From contig CANMLS010000014.1 in assembly GCA_947498785.1 (NCBI GenBank), forward strand, positions 49,514 to 113,513: a DNA stretch of 64,000 bases, written 5' to 3'. The DNA is from an uncultured Aquimarina sp. GTDB lineage: Bacteria; Bacteroidota; Bacteroidia; Flavobacteriales; Flavobacteriaceae. The translations under genes were made by a program, and so were the position numbers. This document shows positions 1 to 8,595 of the stretch, piece by piece. How positions within the stretch are numbered: the stretch's first letter is position 1; every line of letters starts with the position of its first letter. A model generated the notes under the pieces. That model was given only the letters and a program-made list of their open reading frames with translations, did not search any database and was not told the DNA's origin.

Positions 1-564
1 AAGCCCAATGCTATTTTATTTACGCATTATCACGGAGACCATTTTAGTGCACAACTTACAAAGGAATATTTAGAATTAAATACAATGGCATTCCTTTATG
101 GAGCCAGTCAGATCACCAATAATTTTCATGGATTTAGAAATAGAGTAATTACTATAAAAACGGACAATTATAGCAAACAGACTTCTAAATTAAATGGAAT
201 TACAATTACAAGTTTTAAAATAAATCATGCAGGAAAAAGACATATCTCTGTTGAGAATATTGGTTATATTGTACATATCAATAAAAAGAAAATTCTTCAT
301 GTAGGAGATACTAATTGGCTTGAAAAAATTAATCTATTTGATATATTAAAATTGCAGGATGAGGCTATTGATATTGCTATTCTTCCGTACTGGATGTTAT
401 TGCCTGATAATGCTTCAGAATTGATTAAGAAATACATTAATCCAAAGCAAGTAATCGCTACCCACATTTCACCTAGCATAAAAGAGAAAGAATTATTAGA
501 ATTAAAAAACAGATATCCAAAGACTTACTTTTTCAACACATTAGAACAACAAATACAACTATAA
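1..564 (+). CDS. Metallo-beta-lactamase-fold hydrolase (5' end outside window)
   Basis: The reading frame is open from base 1, so the gene starts left of the window and only its last 187 residues are visible. It shows HYHGDH at visible residues 9-14, the HxHxDH zinc-binding signature of the metallo-beta-lactamase fold. A VGDT motif follows near residue 101 and an ATHIS motif near residue 156, which fit the later metal-ligand Asp and His. An internal ATG at 85 would discard the zinc motif, so it is not the start. There is no C-terminal signal or membrane segment. The overall pattern resembles UlaG-like or other small cytoplasmic MBL hydrolases; the substrate cannot be told. The next gene starts 19 bp downstream on the same strand. 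Confidence 0.85.
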   Translation, partial: KPNAILFTHYHGDHFSAQLTKEYLELNTMAFLYGASQITNNFHGFRNRVITIKTDNYSKQTSKLNGITITSFKINHAGKRHISVENIGYIVHINKKKILHVGDTNWLEKINLFDILKLQDEAIDIAILPYWMLLPDNASELIKKYINPKQVIATHISPSIKEKELLELKNRYPKTYFFNTLEQQIQL

Positions 565-583
565 TTAACACATATTTGACGAA

Positions 584-3500
584 ATGAAAAAACAAATATT
601 TTTATTACTATTTCTAGGTATAATTTCTTCTGTATCAGCACAAACATTCACCATGGACCTTATAAAAGATGGTACCCCTCGTAATATAGGTCCGGGAGGT
701 ATGAGTGGTCGTGTCACTTCTATCGATGTAGTTACTTCAAGCCCTGATATTATATATGCTGGGACTGCATCAGGAGGTTTATGGAAATCTACTTCGGGAG
801 GTATTAAATGGGACCCTATTTTTGATAATGAAGCTACTTCTTCTATTGGAGCTGTTGCAATTCAGCAATCAAATCCTTCTGTAATTTGGGTAGGAACAGG
901 AGAAGGAAATCCAAGAAATAGTCTTAATGGAGGTTATGGTATTTACAGATCGCTTGATGGAGGTAAAAACTGGAAAATCATGGGATTAGAACAAACCCGA
1001 CATATTCATAAAGTAATTATCGATCCCACTAATCCAGATATCGTTTATGTTGCTGCCATTGGTTCTCCTTGGGGAGAACATCCAGAAAGAGGTATTTTTA
1101 AAACTATTGATGGTGGAGTTACATGGTCAAAGATCTTATTCAACAATAACAAAACAGGCGCTGCTGATTTGGTAATAGACCCTAAAAATCCTAACAAATT
1201 GATAGCCGCAATGTGGGAACATAAACGTGATCCCTGGTTTTTTAAATCTGGTGGTAATGGCTCTGGCCTTTATATCACTCATGATGGAGGTAAAACCTGG
1301 GAAGAGCGTACCGATAAGGATGGGTTACCAAAAGGAGAACTAGGACGAATTGGACTAGCAATTGCGGCTAACAAGCCTAATATTATATATGCATTGATTG
1401 AAGCAAAAAAGAATGCATTGTATAAATCGACAGATGGAGGGTTTAAATGGGAAAAAGTAAATGACAAAAAAGATATTGGTAATCGTCCATTTTATTACTC
1501 AGATATATTTGTAGATCCTCAGAACGAAAATAGAGTATACTCTGTATTTACGTATGTAAATGTTTCTGAAGACGGAGGTAAGAATTTTTCTCAGTTAATG
1601 CCTGCATATGGAGTAGATAACGGTGTACATCCTGATCATCATGCATGGTGGATTCATCCAAATGATGGAAGTTATATGATTGATGGTAATGATGGTGGTT
1701 TAAACATAACTCGTGATGGTGGTAAAACCTGGCGTTTTATAGGTAACCTACCTGTAGCACAGTTTTATCATATCAATATAGATAATGAGTTTCCTTATAA
1801 TGTATATGGCGGTATGCAGGATAATGGTAGTTGGAGAGGTCCTGCTTATGTTTGGAAAGCTCAGGGAATACGAAACTCTTACTGGCAGGAAATTTCTTTT
1901 GGAGATGGTTTTGATGTAGTACCGGATAGAGATGACTCAAGATATGGATGGTCAATGAGTCAGCAAGGATATGTGAGTCGATATGATTGGATGACAGGAA
2001 ATAATTATATAGTTCGTCCTACGCATTCTGATCCAAAAGTAGAATTACGTTTTAATTGGAATGCTGCAATCAATATTGATCCATTTGATAATAGCACCAT
2101 TTATTTTGGAAGTCAATTCGTGCACAAAAGTACTGACAAAGGACTTACCTGGACAGTAATATCACCCGATCTAACGACTAATAATCCAGAAAAATTAAAA
2201 CAAGCAGAAAGTGGTGGGCTAACTATGGATGCAACTGGAGCAGAAAATCACTGTACTATTTTGGTAGTCGAGCCTTCTCCATTAGAACAAAATATGCTTT
2301 GGGTTGGTACCGATGATGGACGTTTACATATTACACAAAATGGAGGAACGAATTGGACCGATGTCTCCAAAAACATAAAAGGGTTACCTCAAGGAAGCTG
2401 GATTGTACAAATAAAAGCTTCAAATAAAAATAAAGGAGAAGCGCTTTTGGTTGCTAATGATTATCGTAGATTTAATTACACACCTTATGCTTATAGAACT
2501 AGAGATTATGGTAAAACCTGGGAACGTATTGTAGATCAAAATGATGTAAAAAGTTATGCTTTGTGTATTATAGAAGACCCTGTTGAAAAAAACCTAATGT
2601 TTTTAGGTACTGATGACGGATTATACATATCCCTTAATGCAGGAAACAAATGGACAAAATGGACCAAAGGGTTTCCTACTGTTCCTGTAAAAGATTTAGT
2701 TATTCAGTCCAGAGAACACGACCTTGTCATAGGAACCTTTGGAAGAGCTGCATGGGTATTAGATGATATTAAACCGTTAAGAGCATTAGCTAAAAATAGT
2801 GCAGTTTTAAATCAAAAACTTCAAGTATTTGAACCCTCAATAGCATATCAAGCAGCATACCAACAACCAACAGGAAGTCGCTTTGGCGGAGATGCTGTAT
2901 ATAATGGTGAAAATAAAGACTTTGGTTCATTGATATCGTATTATATTCAGGTAGAAAAAAAGAAAGAAGAAAACTCTGACAAAACCGAGGACAAAGAAGA
3001 AGACATAGAAGAGAATGAAAAAGAAGAAACTAAAGTAAAATGGGACTCTATTCATTTTAAGTTTTATGATGGAGATCGCTTAATCAAAACATTAAAAAAG
3101 AAAACTCCTGATTCTACTGGAATATATAAGGCTGCTTGGTTTATGGATGAAAAAGGGGCGGATCAACCTTCTAGAAAAATCCAGAAAAAAGATAGTGAAC
3201 CCAAAGGTGTTAGTGTTAAACCTGGAAAATACAAACTGATCATAGAATATGGTGATCAAAAATCGGAAACTATGGTGGAAGTACAATCTGACCCTAGATT
3301 AAAAGTTTCTCAGCAAAATATCAATGATATATATGCTATTTCTAAAGATCTCGAAAAAATGCAACAAACAGCTGCAGATGCAGTAAAACAATTGGTTGAA
3401 AGTAAAGAAATAGTCTCCAAATATCAGAAAGAATTTCAAAAATTAGATAAAAAGAAATTTAAAGATCAGATTAAACTATCTAAGGATATTTCTAAGAAAA

Positions 3501-3796
3501 TTGATAGTGTAATTGCAGTTTATATTGGTAAAGAAGATAAACGCCAAGGAATCACTCGTTATCCAGAAGTTACTGTTATGCAGCGTTTGGGAACAGCAAG
3601 TTGGTATTCTGGTAGTCGCCAGAATGGATTAACCTCTACAGAGAATACGCTTATAAAGCATGCAAAAGATGCATTACAAGATGCTTTAAATAAGACCAAT
3701 ACCTTTTTTAATAGCGATTGGAAACCATATCGTGAAGCCATCGAGAAATTAGAAATTTCTCCTTTTAAGGAAGCTAAGACATTTACTCTTGATTAA
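584..3796 (+). CDS. Secreted BNR/sortilin-type beta-propeller protein ('glycosyl hydrolase' family of flavobacteria)
   Basis: A 1070-aa protein with an N-terminal signal peptide (ends near SVSAQ, residue 20). Residues about 35-770 hold many BNR/Asp-box-like repeats of the type S-x-D-G-G-x-x-W (for example SLDGGKNW, TIDGGVTW, THDGGKTW, STDGGFKW, TRDGGKTW), predicting one or more beta-propellers like the VPS10/sortilin fold. A highly charged Glu/Lys-rich linker follows (about 790-830), then a C-terminal helical region. Proteins of this size and layout are common in Bacteroidota and are usually annotated as glycosyl hydrolase, although a catalytic role is not established. Probably exported to the periplasm or cell surface. 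It is followed by a clear terminator. Confidence 0.85.
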   Translation: MKKQIFLLLFLGIISSVSAQTFTMDLIKDGTPRNIGPGGMSGRVTSIDVVTSSPDIIYAGTASGGLWKSTSGGIKWDPIFDNEATSSIGAVAIQQSNPSVIWVGTGEGNPRNSLNGGYGIYRSLDGGKNWKIMGLEQTRHIHKVIIDPTNPDIVYVAAIGSPWGEHPERGIFKTIDGGVTWSKILFNNNKTGAADLVIDPKNPNKLIAAMWEHKRDPWFFKSGGNGSGLYITHDGGKTWEERTDKDGLPKGELGRIGLAIAANKPNIIYALIEAKKNALYKSTDGGFKWEKVNDKKDIGNRPFYYSDIFVDPQNENRVYSVFTYVNVSEDGGKNFSQLMPAYGVDNGVHPDHHAWWIHPNDGSYMIDGNDGGLNITRDGGKTWRFIGNLPVAQFYHINIDNEFPYNVYGGMQDNGSWRGPAYVWKAQGIRNSYWQEISFGDGFDVVPDRDDSRYGWSMSQQGYVSRYDWMTGNNYIVRPTHSDPKVELRFNWNAAINIDPFDNSTIYFGSQFVHKSTDKGLTWTVISPDLTTNNPEKLKQAESGGLTMDATGAENHCTILVVEPSPLEQNMLWVGTDDGRLHITQNGGTNWTDVSKNIKGLPQGSWIVQIKASNKNKGEALLVANDYRRFNYTPYAYRTRDYGKTWERIVDQNDVKSYALCIIEDPVEKNLMFLGTDDGLYISLNAGNKWTKWTKGFPTVPVKDLVIQSREHDLVIGTFGRAAWVLDDIKPLRALAKNSAVLNQKLQVFEPSIAYQAAYQQPTGSRFGGDAVYNGENKDFGSLISYYIQVEKKKEENSDKTEDKEEDIEENEKEETKVKWDSIHFKFYDGDRLIKTLKKKTPDSTGIYKAAWFMDEKGADQPSRKIQKKDSEPKGVSVKPGKYKLIIEYGDQKSETMVEVQSDPRLKVSQQNINDIYAISKDLEKMQQTAADAVKQLVESKEIVSKYQKEFQKLDKKKFKDQIKLSKDISKKIDSVIAVYIGKEDKRQGITRYPEVTVMQRLGTASWYSGSRQNGLTSTENTLIKHAKDALQDALNKTNTFFNSDWKPYREAIEKLEISPFKEAKTFTLD

Positions 3797-3815
3797 CACA
3801 TCGTAATTGATCTCA

Positions 3816-3857
3816 ACAGCCCCATTCTTTAATAAGAGAATAGGGCTGTTTTTTTAT
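3816..3857 (+). terminator. Rho-independent terminator after the BNR gene
   Basis: Inverted repeat CAGCCCCATTCT ... AGAATAGGGCTG with a short AT-rich loop, followed directly by a run of seven T. It lies 20-60 bp after the BNR stop codon. Confidence 0.85.
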
Positions 3858-3954
3858 AGGTATTAGCAAATGACTTCTCTTGACAAAAACAAATAAGACC
3901 ATTGGTGATTTTAATTTACAAATCATTTTAACTTTGAAATCAAGAATTTATCAA

Positions 3955-3969
3955 GACCTGTCAGGTTTT
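3955..3969 (+). repeat. GACCTGTCAGGTTTT element, left copy
   Basis: A 15-bp sequence, GACCTGTCAGGTTTT, containing the palindrome CCTGTCAGG/CCTGACAGG. Its exact reverse complement occurs at 59164-59178, so an inverted pair lies just outside the two proposed att cores. Such CCTGACAGG palindromes are frequent intergenic elements in flavobacterial genomes, so the pairing may be chance. Confidence 0.6.
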
Positions 3970-4091
3970 GAAATTCTAATAGGTATGTATATTAAGTGAC
4001 ACTAAGAAACGTAAATCACTAATAATCATTGCCATTAGTAGTTTTACATTGTTTGTTAGTGTTGCTTAAAATCATTTAAAACCTTCAAATA

Positions 4092-4110
4092 GTTTAACCT
4101 ATGTTTAACC
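4092..4110 (+). other. Proposed attL core (direct repeat with 59067-59085)
   Basis: GTTTAACCTATGTTTAACC matches 59067-59085 in 18 of 19 positions, with 14 consecutive identical bases (ACCTATGTTTAACC) at the 3' side. The left copy is itself a tandem of GTTTAACC around TAT. It lies 40 bp upstream of the integrase start, where an attachment site of an integrase-encoding element would be expected. Inference only. Confidence 0.5.
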
Positions 4111-4118
4111 GTATTGAT

Positions 4119-4126
4119 TATATTTG
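4119..4126 (+). promoter_or_regulatory. Candidate integrase promoter (-7 element)
   Basis: TATATTTG fits the Bacteroidota -7 consensus TAnnTTTG, 24 bp before the chosen ATG at 4150. The -33 element would fall inside the proposed att core; no good TTTG is seen there, so the match is partial. Confidence 0.4.
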
Positions 4127-4149
4127 TCTTGAATACAAATAGTTATCAT

Positions 4150-5361
4150 ATGGCTTCAGTTAAAATTTTATTATATAAAAGTAAACAAAATTCTAAAGGG
4201 CAGCATCCAATAGCTTTACGGATTACTAAAGATCGTATTCCAAAGTATAAATTCTTGGAATACATAAAGCTTAAAGATTGGAATGAAGAAAAAAGGGAAG
4301 TAAGACAATCTCATCATAGCTACAAACGGTTAAATAACCTTATTGATAATGAATATGTACGTGCAAAGAATTTAATCCTTGACTTCGAAGCTAAAGGTAA
4401 AAAGTTTACTGCTGGTCAATTGATGACAATTTTAAAAGGGAATCGAGATTCAATGACTTTTTCAAAATTGGCCGAAGAATATCTTAAAGAAAAAGAGTTA
4501 TCCAACAAACGGGGTTATTCTTCAGATGTAAGCAGAGTAGAAAAGTTTAAAAAGTTTCTTAAAGGAGACGATATTCATTTTGAAAATATTACAGAAGCTT
4601 TGCTCAAGAGATATGAGGTATACATGAGAGCAAATGGTCTAAAATCCAAAACTTCCAGGGCAAATTGCTTATCAGTGGTAAGGACTATATTTAATAAAGC
4701 CATTACTGAAGGTATTGTAGATGCAGAATATTATCCTTTTGGAAAACGTAAGTTGAAGGTGAAACCTGGTAGGACTTTAAAAATAGGATTGGATAAAGAG
4801 GAAATAAAGAAGATTGAAACTCTAGAATTAGAAGAAGGCTCAACCACATGGCATACCAGAAATGTATTTCTTTTTTCCTTTTATCTGGCGGGGATCCGTA
4901 TTAGCGATGCATTGCACTTAAAGTGGAACGATATTCAAAGTGGTAGATTGTATTATCAGATGGGTAAAAACGAAAAACCAGATTCACTAGAACTTCCTGA
5001 AAAAGCACTGCGCATATTATCTCTCTATGAAAAAGATAAAATGAATTCTAATGATTTTGTATTCCCTGAGTTAAAAAAAGCGAACTTAAAGGATCCTAGA
5101 GATATTGAACGAAAAATAAATGCCGCAGCAGGAAAATTTAATGTACATCTAAAGAAGATTGCCAAACAAGCAAAAATCGATAAAAAGATTACCAATCATA
5201 TCTCCAGACATAGTTTTGGTAATATTGCAGGAGCTAAAATACCTGTTCAAATGCTACAGAAATTATACAGACACTCTCATTTAAGCACAACTATTGGTTA
5301 CCAATCTAATTTTGATCATACAAAAACTGATGAAGCATTGAATAACGTATTGGATTTTTGA
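4150..5361 (+). CDS. Tyrosine recombinase/integrase (Bacteroidota type)
   Basis: A 403-aa phage-type integrase. I chose the ATG at 4150, beginning MASVKILLYKSK, over the upstream TTG at 4114. Layout: N-terminal Arm-type DNA-binding segment (about 1-85), SAM-like core-binding domain (about 95-200), and C-terminal catalytic domain. All catalytic residues are visible: Arg250 in AGIRISD, His350 and Arg353 in HISRH, His375 in RHSH and the nucleophile Tyr384 in TTIGYQ, so the enzyme should be active. It is not an IntI-type integron integrase as far as I can see. A proposed att core lies just upstream, and its stop codon touches the first copy of an 18-bp repeat array. It probably mobilises the island and may also act on that array. 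Confidence 0.93.
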   Translation: MASVKILLYKSKQNSKGQHPIALRITKDRIPKYKFLEYIKLKDWNEEKREVRQSHHSYKRLNNLIDNEYVRAKNLILDFEAKGKKFTAGQLMTILKGNRDSMTFSKLAEEYLKEKELSNKRGYSSDVSRVEKFKKFLKGDDIHFENITEALLKRYEVYMRANGLKSKTSRANCLSVVRTIFNKAITEGIVDAEYYPFGKRKLKVKPGRTLKIGLDKEEIKKIETLELEEGSTTWHTRNVFLFSFYLAGIRISDALHLKWNDIQSGRLYYQMGKNEKPDSLELPEKALRILSLYEKDKMNSNDFVFPELKKANLKDPRDIERKINAAAGKFNVHLKKIAKQAKIDKKITNHISRHSFGNIAGAKIPVQMLQKLYRHSHLSTTIGYQSNFDHTKTDEALNNVLDF

Positions 5362-5366
5362 TCGGT

Positions 5367-5576
5367 TTATTGAACTTTGTTTAAGAGTTTATAGTTTTCT
5401 GAAACCCAATATTTCCCAAGTGGTGGAGCAGGGTCTAATCCACATCTTTCTGCTAACTCTAGATCTTCTTCCGTCACTATTTCAATTATATCTGGACAAT
5501 TGTTATCATCATCTGATTTACAGGATTGAAATAAAAATCCAAAGGTAAAAATTAGTATTATGGTATTTTTTCTCAT
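5367..5576 (-). CDS. Small surface-type lipoprotein, first unit of repeat array
   Basis: A 69-aa protein with a short lipoprotein signal and lipobox ending in QSC (Cys about 19), followed by KSDDDNN. Acidic residues right after the Cys are typical of lipoproteins exported to the cell surface in Bacteroidota. The mature part is only about 50 residues, and no domain is recognised. Its stop codon lies inside repeat copy 5361-5378, so the repeat forms the end of the gene. It converges on the integrase gene, with the stop codons 5 bp apart. Confidence 0.7.
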   Translation of the reverse strand: MRKNTIILIFTFGFLFQSCKSDDDNNCPDIIEIVTEEDLELAERCGLDPAPPLGKYWVSENYKLLNKVQ

Positions 5577-5584
5577 TTTATCGT

Positions 5585-5794
5585 TTATTTGAACTTTTTA
5601 TTGATTAAATTGCTTACATACTCTCGAACACCTTCTTCCGTAGGCACAACATAATAATTCCCCTGAGAAGCTTCATTTATTTCATTAGCGACCTTTTCAG
5701 GACCATACTTTTCTAAATCATTTAATATTAGCAATGAGACTTTTCGAAATACTTCATCTTCTTTGTCTTCAATTTTCTCTTTGATACTTTTCAT
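5585..5794 (-). CDS. Hypothetical small charged protein in repeat array
   Basis: A 69-aa soluble protein with many Lys and Glu residues and predicted helices; no signal peptide or membrane segment. The family is not recognised. Both ends are set by array repeats: the TAA lies in the copy at 5580-5597, and the ATG (5792-5794) shares its first two bases with the copy at 5793-5810. Size and context suggest a cassette-like accessory gene. Confidence 0.65.
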   Translation of the reverse strand: MKSIKEKIEDKEDEVFRKVSLLILNDLEKYGPEKVANEINEASQGNYYVVPTEEGVREYVSNLINKKFK

Positions 5795-5816
5795 CGTTTA
5801 TTTGAACTTTATAAAA

Positions 5817-6140
5817 TTATCCATTACCATAACCACTACCACCAGTTTTTAGTTTCAGGTAAAACTGATTTCCTGGATTTACATTATTTTCAAGAAATTT
5901 CTTTTCTAAATTCTTCAATGCTTGTTCAGTCACATTATTGGGATTCAAATTTTTCAACACCTCAATAAGTTGATCTTTATTTTTGAAATCAATAGTGGTT
6001 TCCACATCTTCATCATATCTGATAATTTCAAAATCAAAAAATTGTGCCAATGTGTAGGGCTTAGTTTCGGAATGTTTCAGATTGAGTTTCCTACTTATTT
6101 CAGTGAATTTCTTTATTTTCCCTTTTATTAATTCTTCCAT
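5817..6140 (-). CDS. Hypothetical 107-aa protein in repeat array
   Basis: A 107-aa soluble protein, mostly helical and charged, ending in a glycine-rich tail (GGSGYGNG). No domain is recognised. It is bounded by repeat copies at 5793-5810 and 6147-6164, with the ATG six bases beyond the latter. On its upstream side lies an attC-like site (6166-6301), so this junction joins the simple repeat array to the cassette-like segment. Confidence 0.65.
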   Translation of the reverse strand: MEELIKGKIKKFTEISRKLNLKHSETKPYTLAQFFDFEIIRYDEDVETTIDFKNKDQLIEVLKNLNPNNVTEQALKNLEKKFLENNVNPGNQFYLKLKTGGSGYGNG

Positions 6141-6165
6141 TGATTTATCGTTTTATTGAACTTTT

Positions 6166-6301
6166 AACGTTCCGGCTATGATTTCGTTGTGGAATCATCT
6201 GCAGGATTATTCTGCCGAAATCCAGCCGTTTAATTTATACTTTTATTTAGATGTGGCACAAAACCACAATGAATTATAGCATTGTTGGCAATAGTATTTA
6301 T
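6166..6301 (-). repeat. attC-like imperfect inverted repeat 1
   Basis: Minus strand after the stop of the 6302-7213 gene: TTGCCAAC, then GCTATAATTCATTGTGG, a central spacer, CCACAACGAAATCATAGC, and finally CGGAACGTTAAAAG. The two long arms are near-complementary (GCTATrATTyrTTGTGG), and the outer segments resemble the R''/R' boxes of integron attC sites. The 5' end of the same gene carries GTTGGCAA, the exact complement of TTGCCAAC at its 3' end, as expected for a circularised cassette. Inference from structure only. Confidence 0.5.
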
Positions 6302-7213
6302 CTATGGTATTCGTAAAATATCGTTCGTTATATGTTCATAAATCAATTTCATCATATCAGCGTTTATAACTTGGGAAAGTCCTAAATCCACAATTTTCCC
6401 TTTCAATAATTCTCCCCAATTCTTTTTGTTTAACGTGGAAAACAAATCTCTTAATTCGTCAAGTTCATCGAAGATAATTTGTTGCCCAAATCCCAATTCT
6501 TCCAACTTTTTAAATAGTTCATCGAGTTTTAGTTCAATCGTTTTCTTGTCTTCACTAATTAATTGATAGTTTGGTTTTATTGTCTTTCTTTTTTCCTCAA
6601 TGTAGAGTTTTCCGTTCATCGTCAATTGAGCATCTGCAATTTGTCCGATGTTATTACTTTGAACATATCCTTTATTCTCCAATAATTTCACATAATCAAA
6701 TTCTTCTCTCTGCTTTTTTAGTTTGATTCCATTTCCCTCAAGGATAGGAAGAACTGCATATGTGTTATCATCGTATAACTCGTAAAGCTTTTCCAGAATT
6801 AATTCTAAAATATCTTCGGATGTATAGTTCGTTCTTAATTGTAAGTCAACTTGTGACGGATTTGTAATTAAGTCAGAAACTGAAAGTATGTTTTTGTTGT
6901 AATCAATGTATCTAATATCGTTTCTCAAATCTTGTTTCAGTTCTCTCAAATTGATTTGATTACTATTTTTTTGACTCTGAAACTTAAATTTATTTTTGTT
7001 AGCATATTTAAAGTCTCTACTATACTCATTATTCTCTCCAAATGATTTGTTGAAAAAATCAATAACCTCTTCTCTCCACAGATTATAATCGTTGGAGAAA
7101 CTCTCTTCTTTATCTTGCCCTCTCGGATTAGAACTTGATAGATTATTTCCGCTATCCTTTAAAGAGTTAATTTCCTCAATAAATTCTTCCCATTTTATTT
7201 TTAGTTCGGTCAT
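6302..7213 (-). CDS. Hypothetical protein in attC-like cassette
   Basis: A 303-aa soluble protein, highly charged and helical. The middle (about 130-215) reads like a winged-helix domain (helices, then a strand pair near LTMNGKLYIEE). No catalytic motif or known family is recognised. It is bordered by attC-like structures at 6166-6301 and about 7223-7413, with its own complementary end boxes GTTGGCAA and TTGCCAAC. It travels next to an Mrr-like nuclease and other defence-type genes, so a role in phage defence or stress is possible but unproven. Confidence 0.65.
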   Translation of the reverse strand: MTELKIKWEEFIEEINSLKDSGNNLSSSNPRGQDKEESFSNDYNLWREEVIDFFNKSFGENNEYSRDFKYANKNKFKFQSQKNSNQINLRELKQDLRNDIRYIDYNKNILSVSDLITNPSQVDLQLRTNYTSEDILELILEKLYELYDDNTYAVLPILEGNGIKLKKQREEFDYVKLLENKGYVQSNNIGQIADAQLTMNGKLYIEEKRKTIKPNYQLISEDKKTIELKLDELFKKLEELGFGQQIIFDELDELRDLFSTLNKKNWGELLKGKIVDLGLSQVINADMMKLIYEHITNDILRIP

Positions 7214-7222
7214 TTCTTATAG

Positions 7223-7413
7223 TGTTGCCAACGTTTAACTATGCGTAGTGCGGGAGCAGTAAATCACTGGTTTTCGAGCTCACACCTAGCCAAAGTTTAT
7301 ATTTTGTTTTTATATTTTCTAAAATACTAAATTTAATAGTTTGGCGACAAACCAAATAGACAATGACTTTTCGATTAAACCAAAACCCCGCATTATCGCA
7401 TAGGTGTTGTTAT
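7223..7413 (-). repeat. attC-like imperfect inverted repeat 2
   Basis: Minus strand after the stop of the Mrr-like gene: GCCATATAAC, ACACCTATGCGATAATGCGGGG, a spacer of about 130 bp, then CCCGCACTACGCATAGTTAAACGTTGGC. The arms CTATGCGATAATGCGGG and CCCGCACTACGCATAG are near-complementary. GTTAAAC fits the GTTRRRY box of attC sites. The start of the upstream cassette carries GTTATATGGC, complementary to the GCCATATAAC found here. At about 190 bp it is longer than typical attC sites. Confidence 0.5.
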
Positions 7414-7422
7414 ATGGCGTTT

Positions 7423-8502
7423 TTATTCTTCACTATCGATAGTATCGTCCCATTTAAAGTTTTCCATTGACAATTCATTTTCGGCAACTTCTGGCTCTTC
7501 TGGTCTCGATTCTTCATAACTAGTCATTATTTTGTCAAAGTCTTCTGAATTAATTCGAGAAAATAACTGTAAAGTCAATGAAGAATCTTGAGATAGAAAA
7601 TAAGGGACAATAATCTTGTTGTCTCCAATAAGTGTGGTAATAAACCCAAATAAACCAGGAATCCCATTTAGTTTAACTTTATTTACCGTACTGTGAGGAA
7701 AGTAATCCTCATTAGGATAATCATAATAAATCTCTCCGTAATTTTTCTCTTCTATCCATTCTATTTGTTCAAACATTTCTAAACCAAAACTTGTCTTTTC
7801 AGAACCATTCTCTTCTGAAACTTTTATTGCAAGTTCAATCACTTCGTGTTTTTTATCATAGAAACTATCTTCATCGTGTTTTCCACTTGAATAGCTTATG
7901 GTATCGTGAATTTCCAAAAGTCCTGACAACAAGAATATTTCATTAGTTGAAAGATGTTCATAGTTTGTTGTTTGCGTTGTTGTAATTACTGGATGCCAAT
8001 CAGCTATTTCATCGTGAATTATCCATTTATCTTTTAGTAATTGAATAAGAGCTAAATTAGAGCTGATTAGCCCAAATTCTTTTACTAAATCGATATGGTT
8101 TATTAGAACTTCTTTTAATTCATTCCCTTGAATTAGATGAACTTTATAATTGACGCCATTAGCTCTTTCGTCTAAGTAGGTTTGTCCGTTATTTGTGATA
8201 TGAGATGATAGAATAAAAACTAAATGTTCAGGTCTTTTGGCATTAGCCCAAGCAAATTTAGATTCGAACTCTGCAGGTGGAACACCTCCTGTATAATGTT
8301 TGCATTCGAAAAACCATACATCGTCATATAGAACTAAATCATTTTGCACTCTTTTTACAGCCTGAATATCTCTGCCATTATCAGCTCCACCTTGTCTCCA
8401 CCTTACTTTTTCATAGCCTAGCTTATTAATTAATTTAAAGCAAAGTTGTTCAAACTGAGTTGGGGTTATTAGCTGAAAATCTATGTCTGTCGATTTTATC
8501 AT
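7423..8502 (-). CDS. Mrr-like restriction endonuclease-fold protein
   Basis: A 359-aa protein whose N-terminal 130 residues match the Mrr_cat/PD-(D/E)xK endonuclease pattern: a helical FEQLCFKLINKLGY start, the GGADNGRDI segment near 39-47 (catalytic Asp), and WFFECKHY near 64-71 (the ExK motif). The C-terminal 200 residues are of unknown fold and end in an acidic tail. Mrr-type enzymes cut modified or foreign DNA, so this is probably a defence nuclease acting in the cytoplasm. It lies alone in an attC-like cassette with no methyltransferase partner beside it; the fused methyltransferase at 15481-17559 is some 7 kb away. Confidence 0.75.
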   Translation of the reverse strand: MIKSTDIDFQLITPTQFEQLCFKLINKLGYEKVRWRQGGADNGRDIQAVKRVQNDLVLYDDVWFFECKHYTGGVPPAEFESKFAWANAKRPEHLVFILSSHITNNGQTYLDERANGVNYKVHLIQGNELKEVLINHIDLVKEFGLISSNLALIQLLKDKWIIHDEIADWHPVITTTQTTNYEHLSTNEIFLLSGLLEIHDTISYSSGKHDEDSFYDKKHEVIELAIKVSEENGSEKTSFGLEMFEQIEWIEEKNYGEIYYDYPNEDYFPHSTVNKVKLNGIPGLFGFITTLIGDNKIIVPYFLSQDSSLTLQLFSRINSEDFDKIMTSYEESRPEEPEVAENELSMENFKWDDTIDSEE

Positions 8503-8528
8503 TTAGTTGTATTCAAATGCCATATAAC

Positions 8529-8564
8529 AATGGATATATATGTACAGGTACATATATATCCATT
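8529..8564. repeat. Perfect 17-bp-arm palindrome
   Basis: AATGGATATATATGTAC, two bases, then GTACATATATATCCATT: a perfect inverted repeat between array copy 8591-8608 and the Mrr-like gene. On the minus strand it is followed by GTTATATGGC, the proposed R' box of the Mrr cassette. It may be a compact attC-like hairpin or a terminator-like structure; there is no adjoining T run. Confidence 0.75.
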
Positions 8565-8595
8565 ATGTAAATTATTAATTCTTGTTCTTCATCGT

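Larger units (their letters stand above)
3797..4149. other. Intergenic region at left island boundary
   Basis: This 353-bp gap holds the BNR terminator (3816-3857), a palindromic CCTGTCAGG element (3955-3969), the proposed attL core (4092-4110) and a candidate -7 promoter element for the integrase (4119-4126). I see no tRNA or small protein gene in it. Confidence 0.6.

Noticed and set aside
3797..4149. A tRNA gene as integration target
   Set aside because: No cloverleaf-like sequence or conserved T-arm could be found near either proposed att site.
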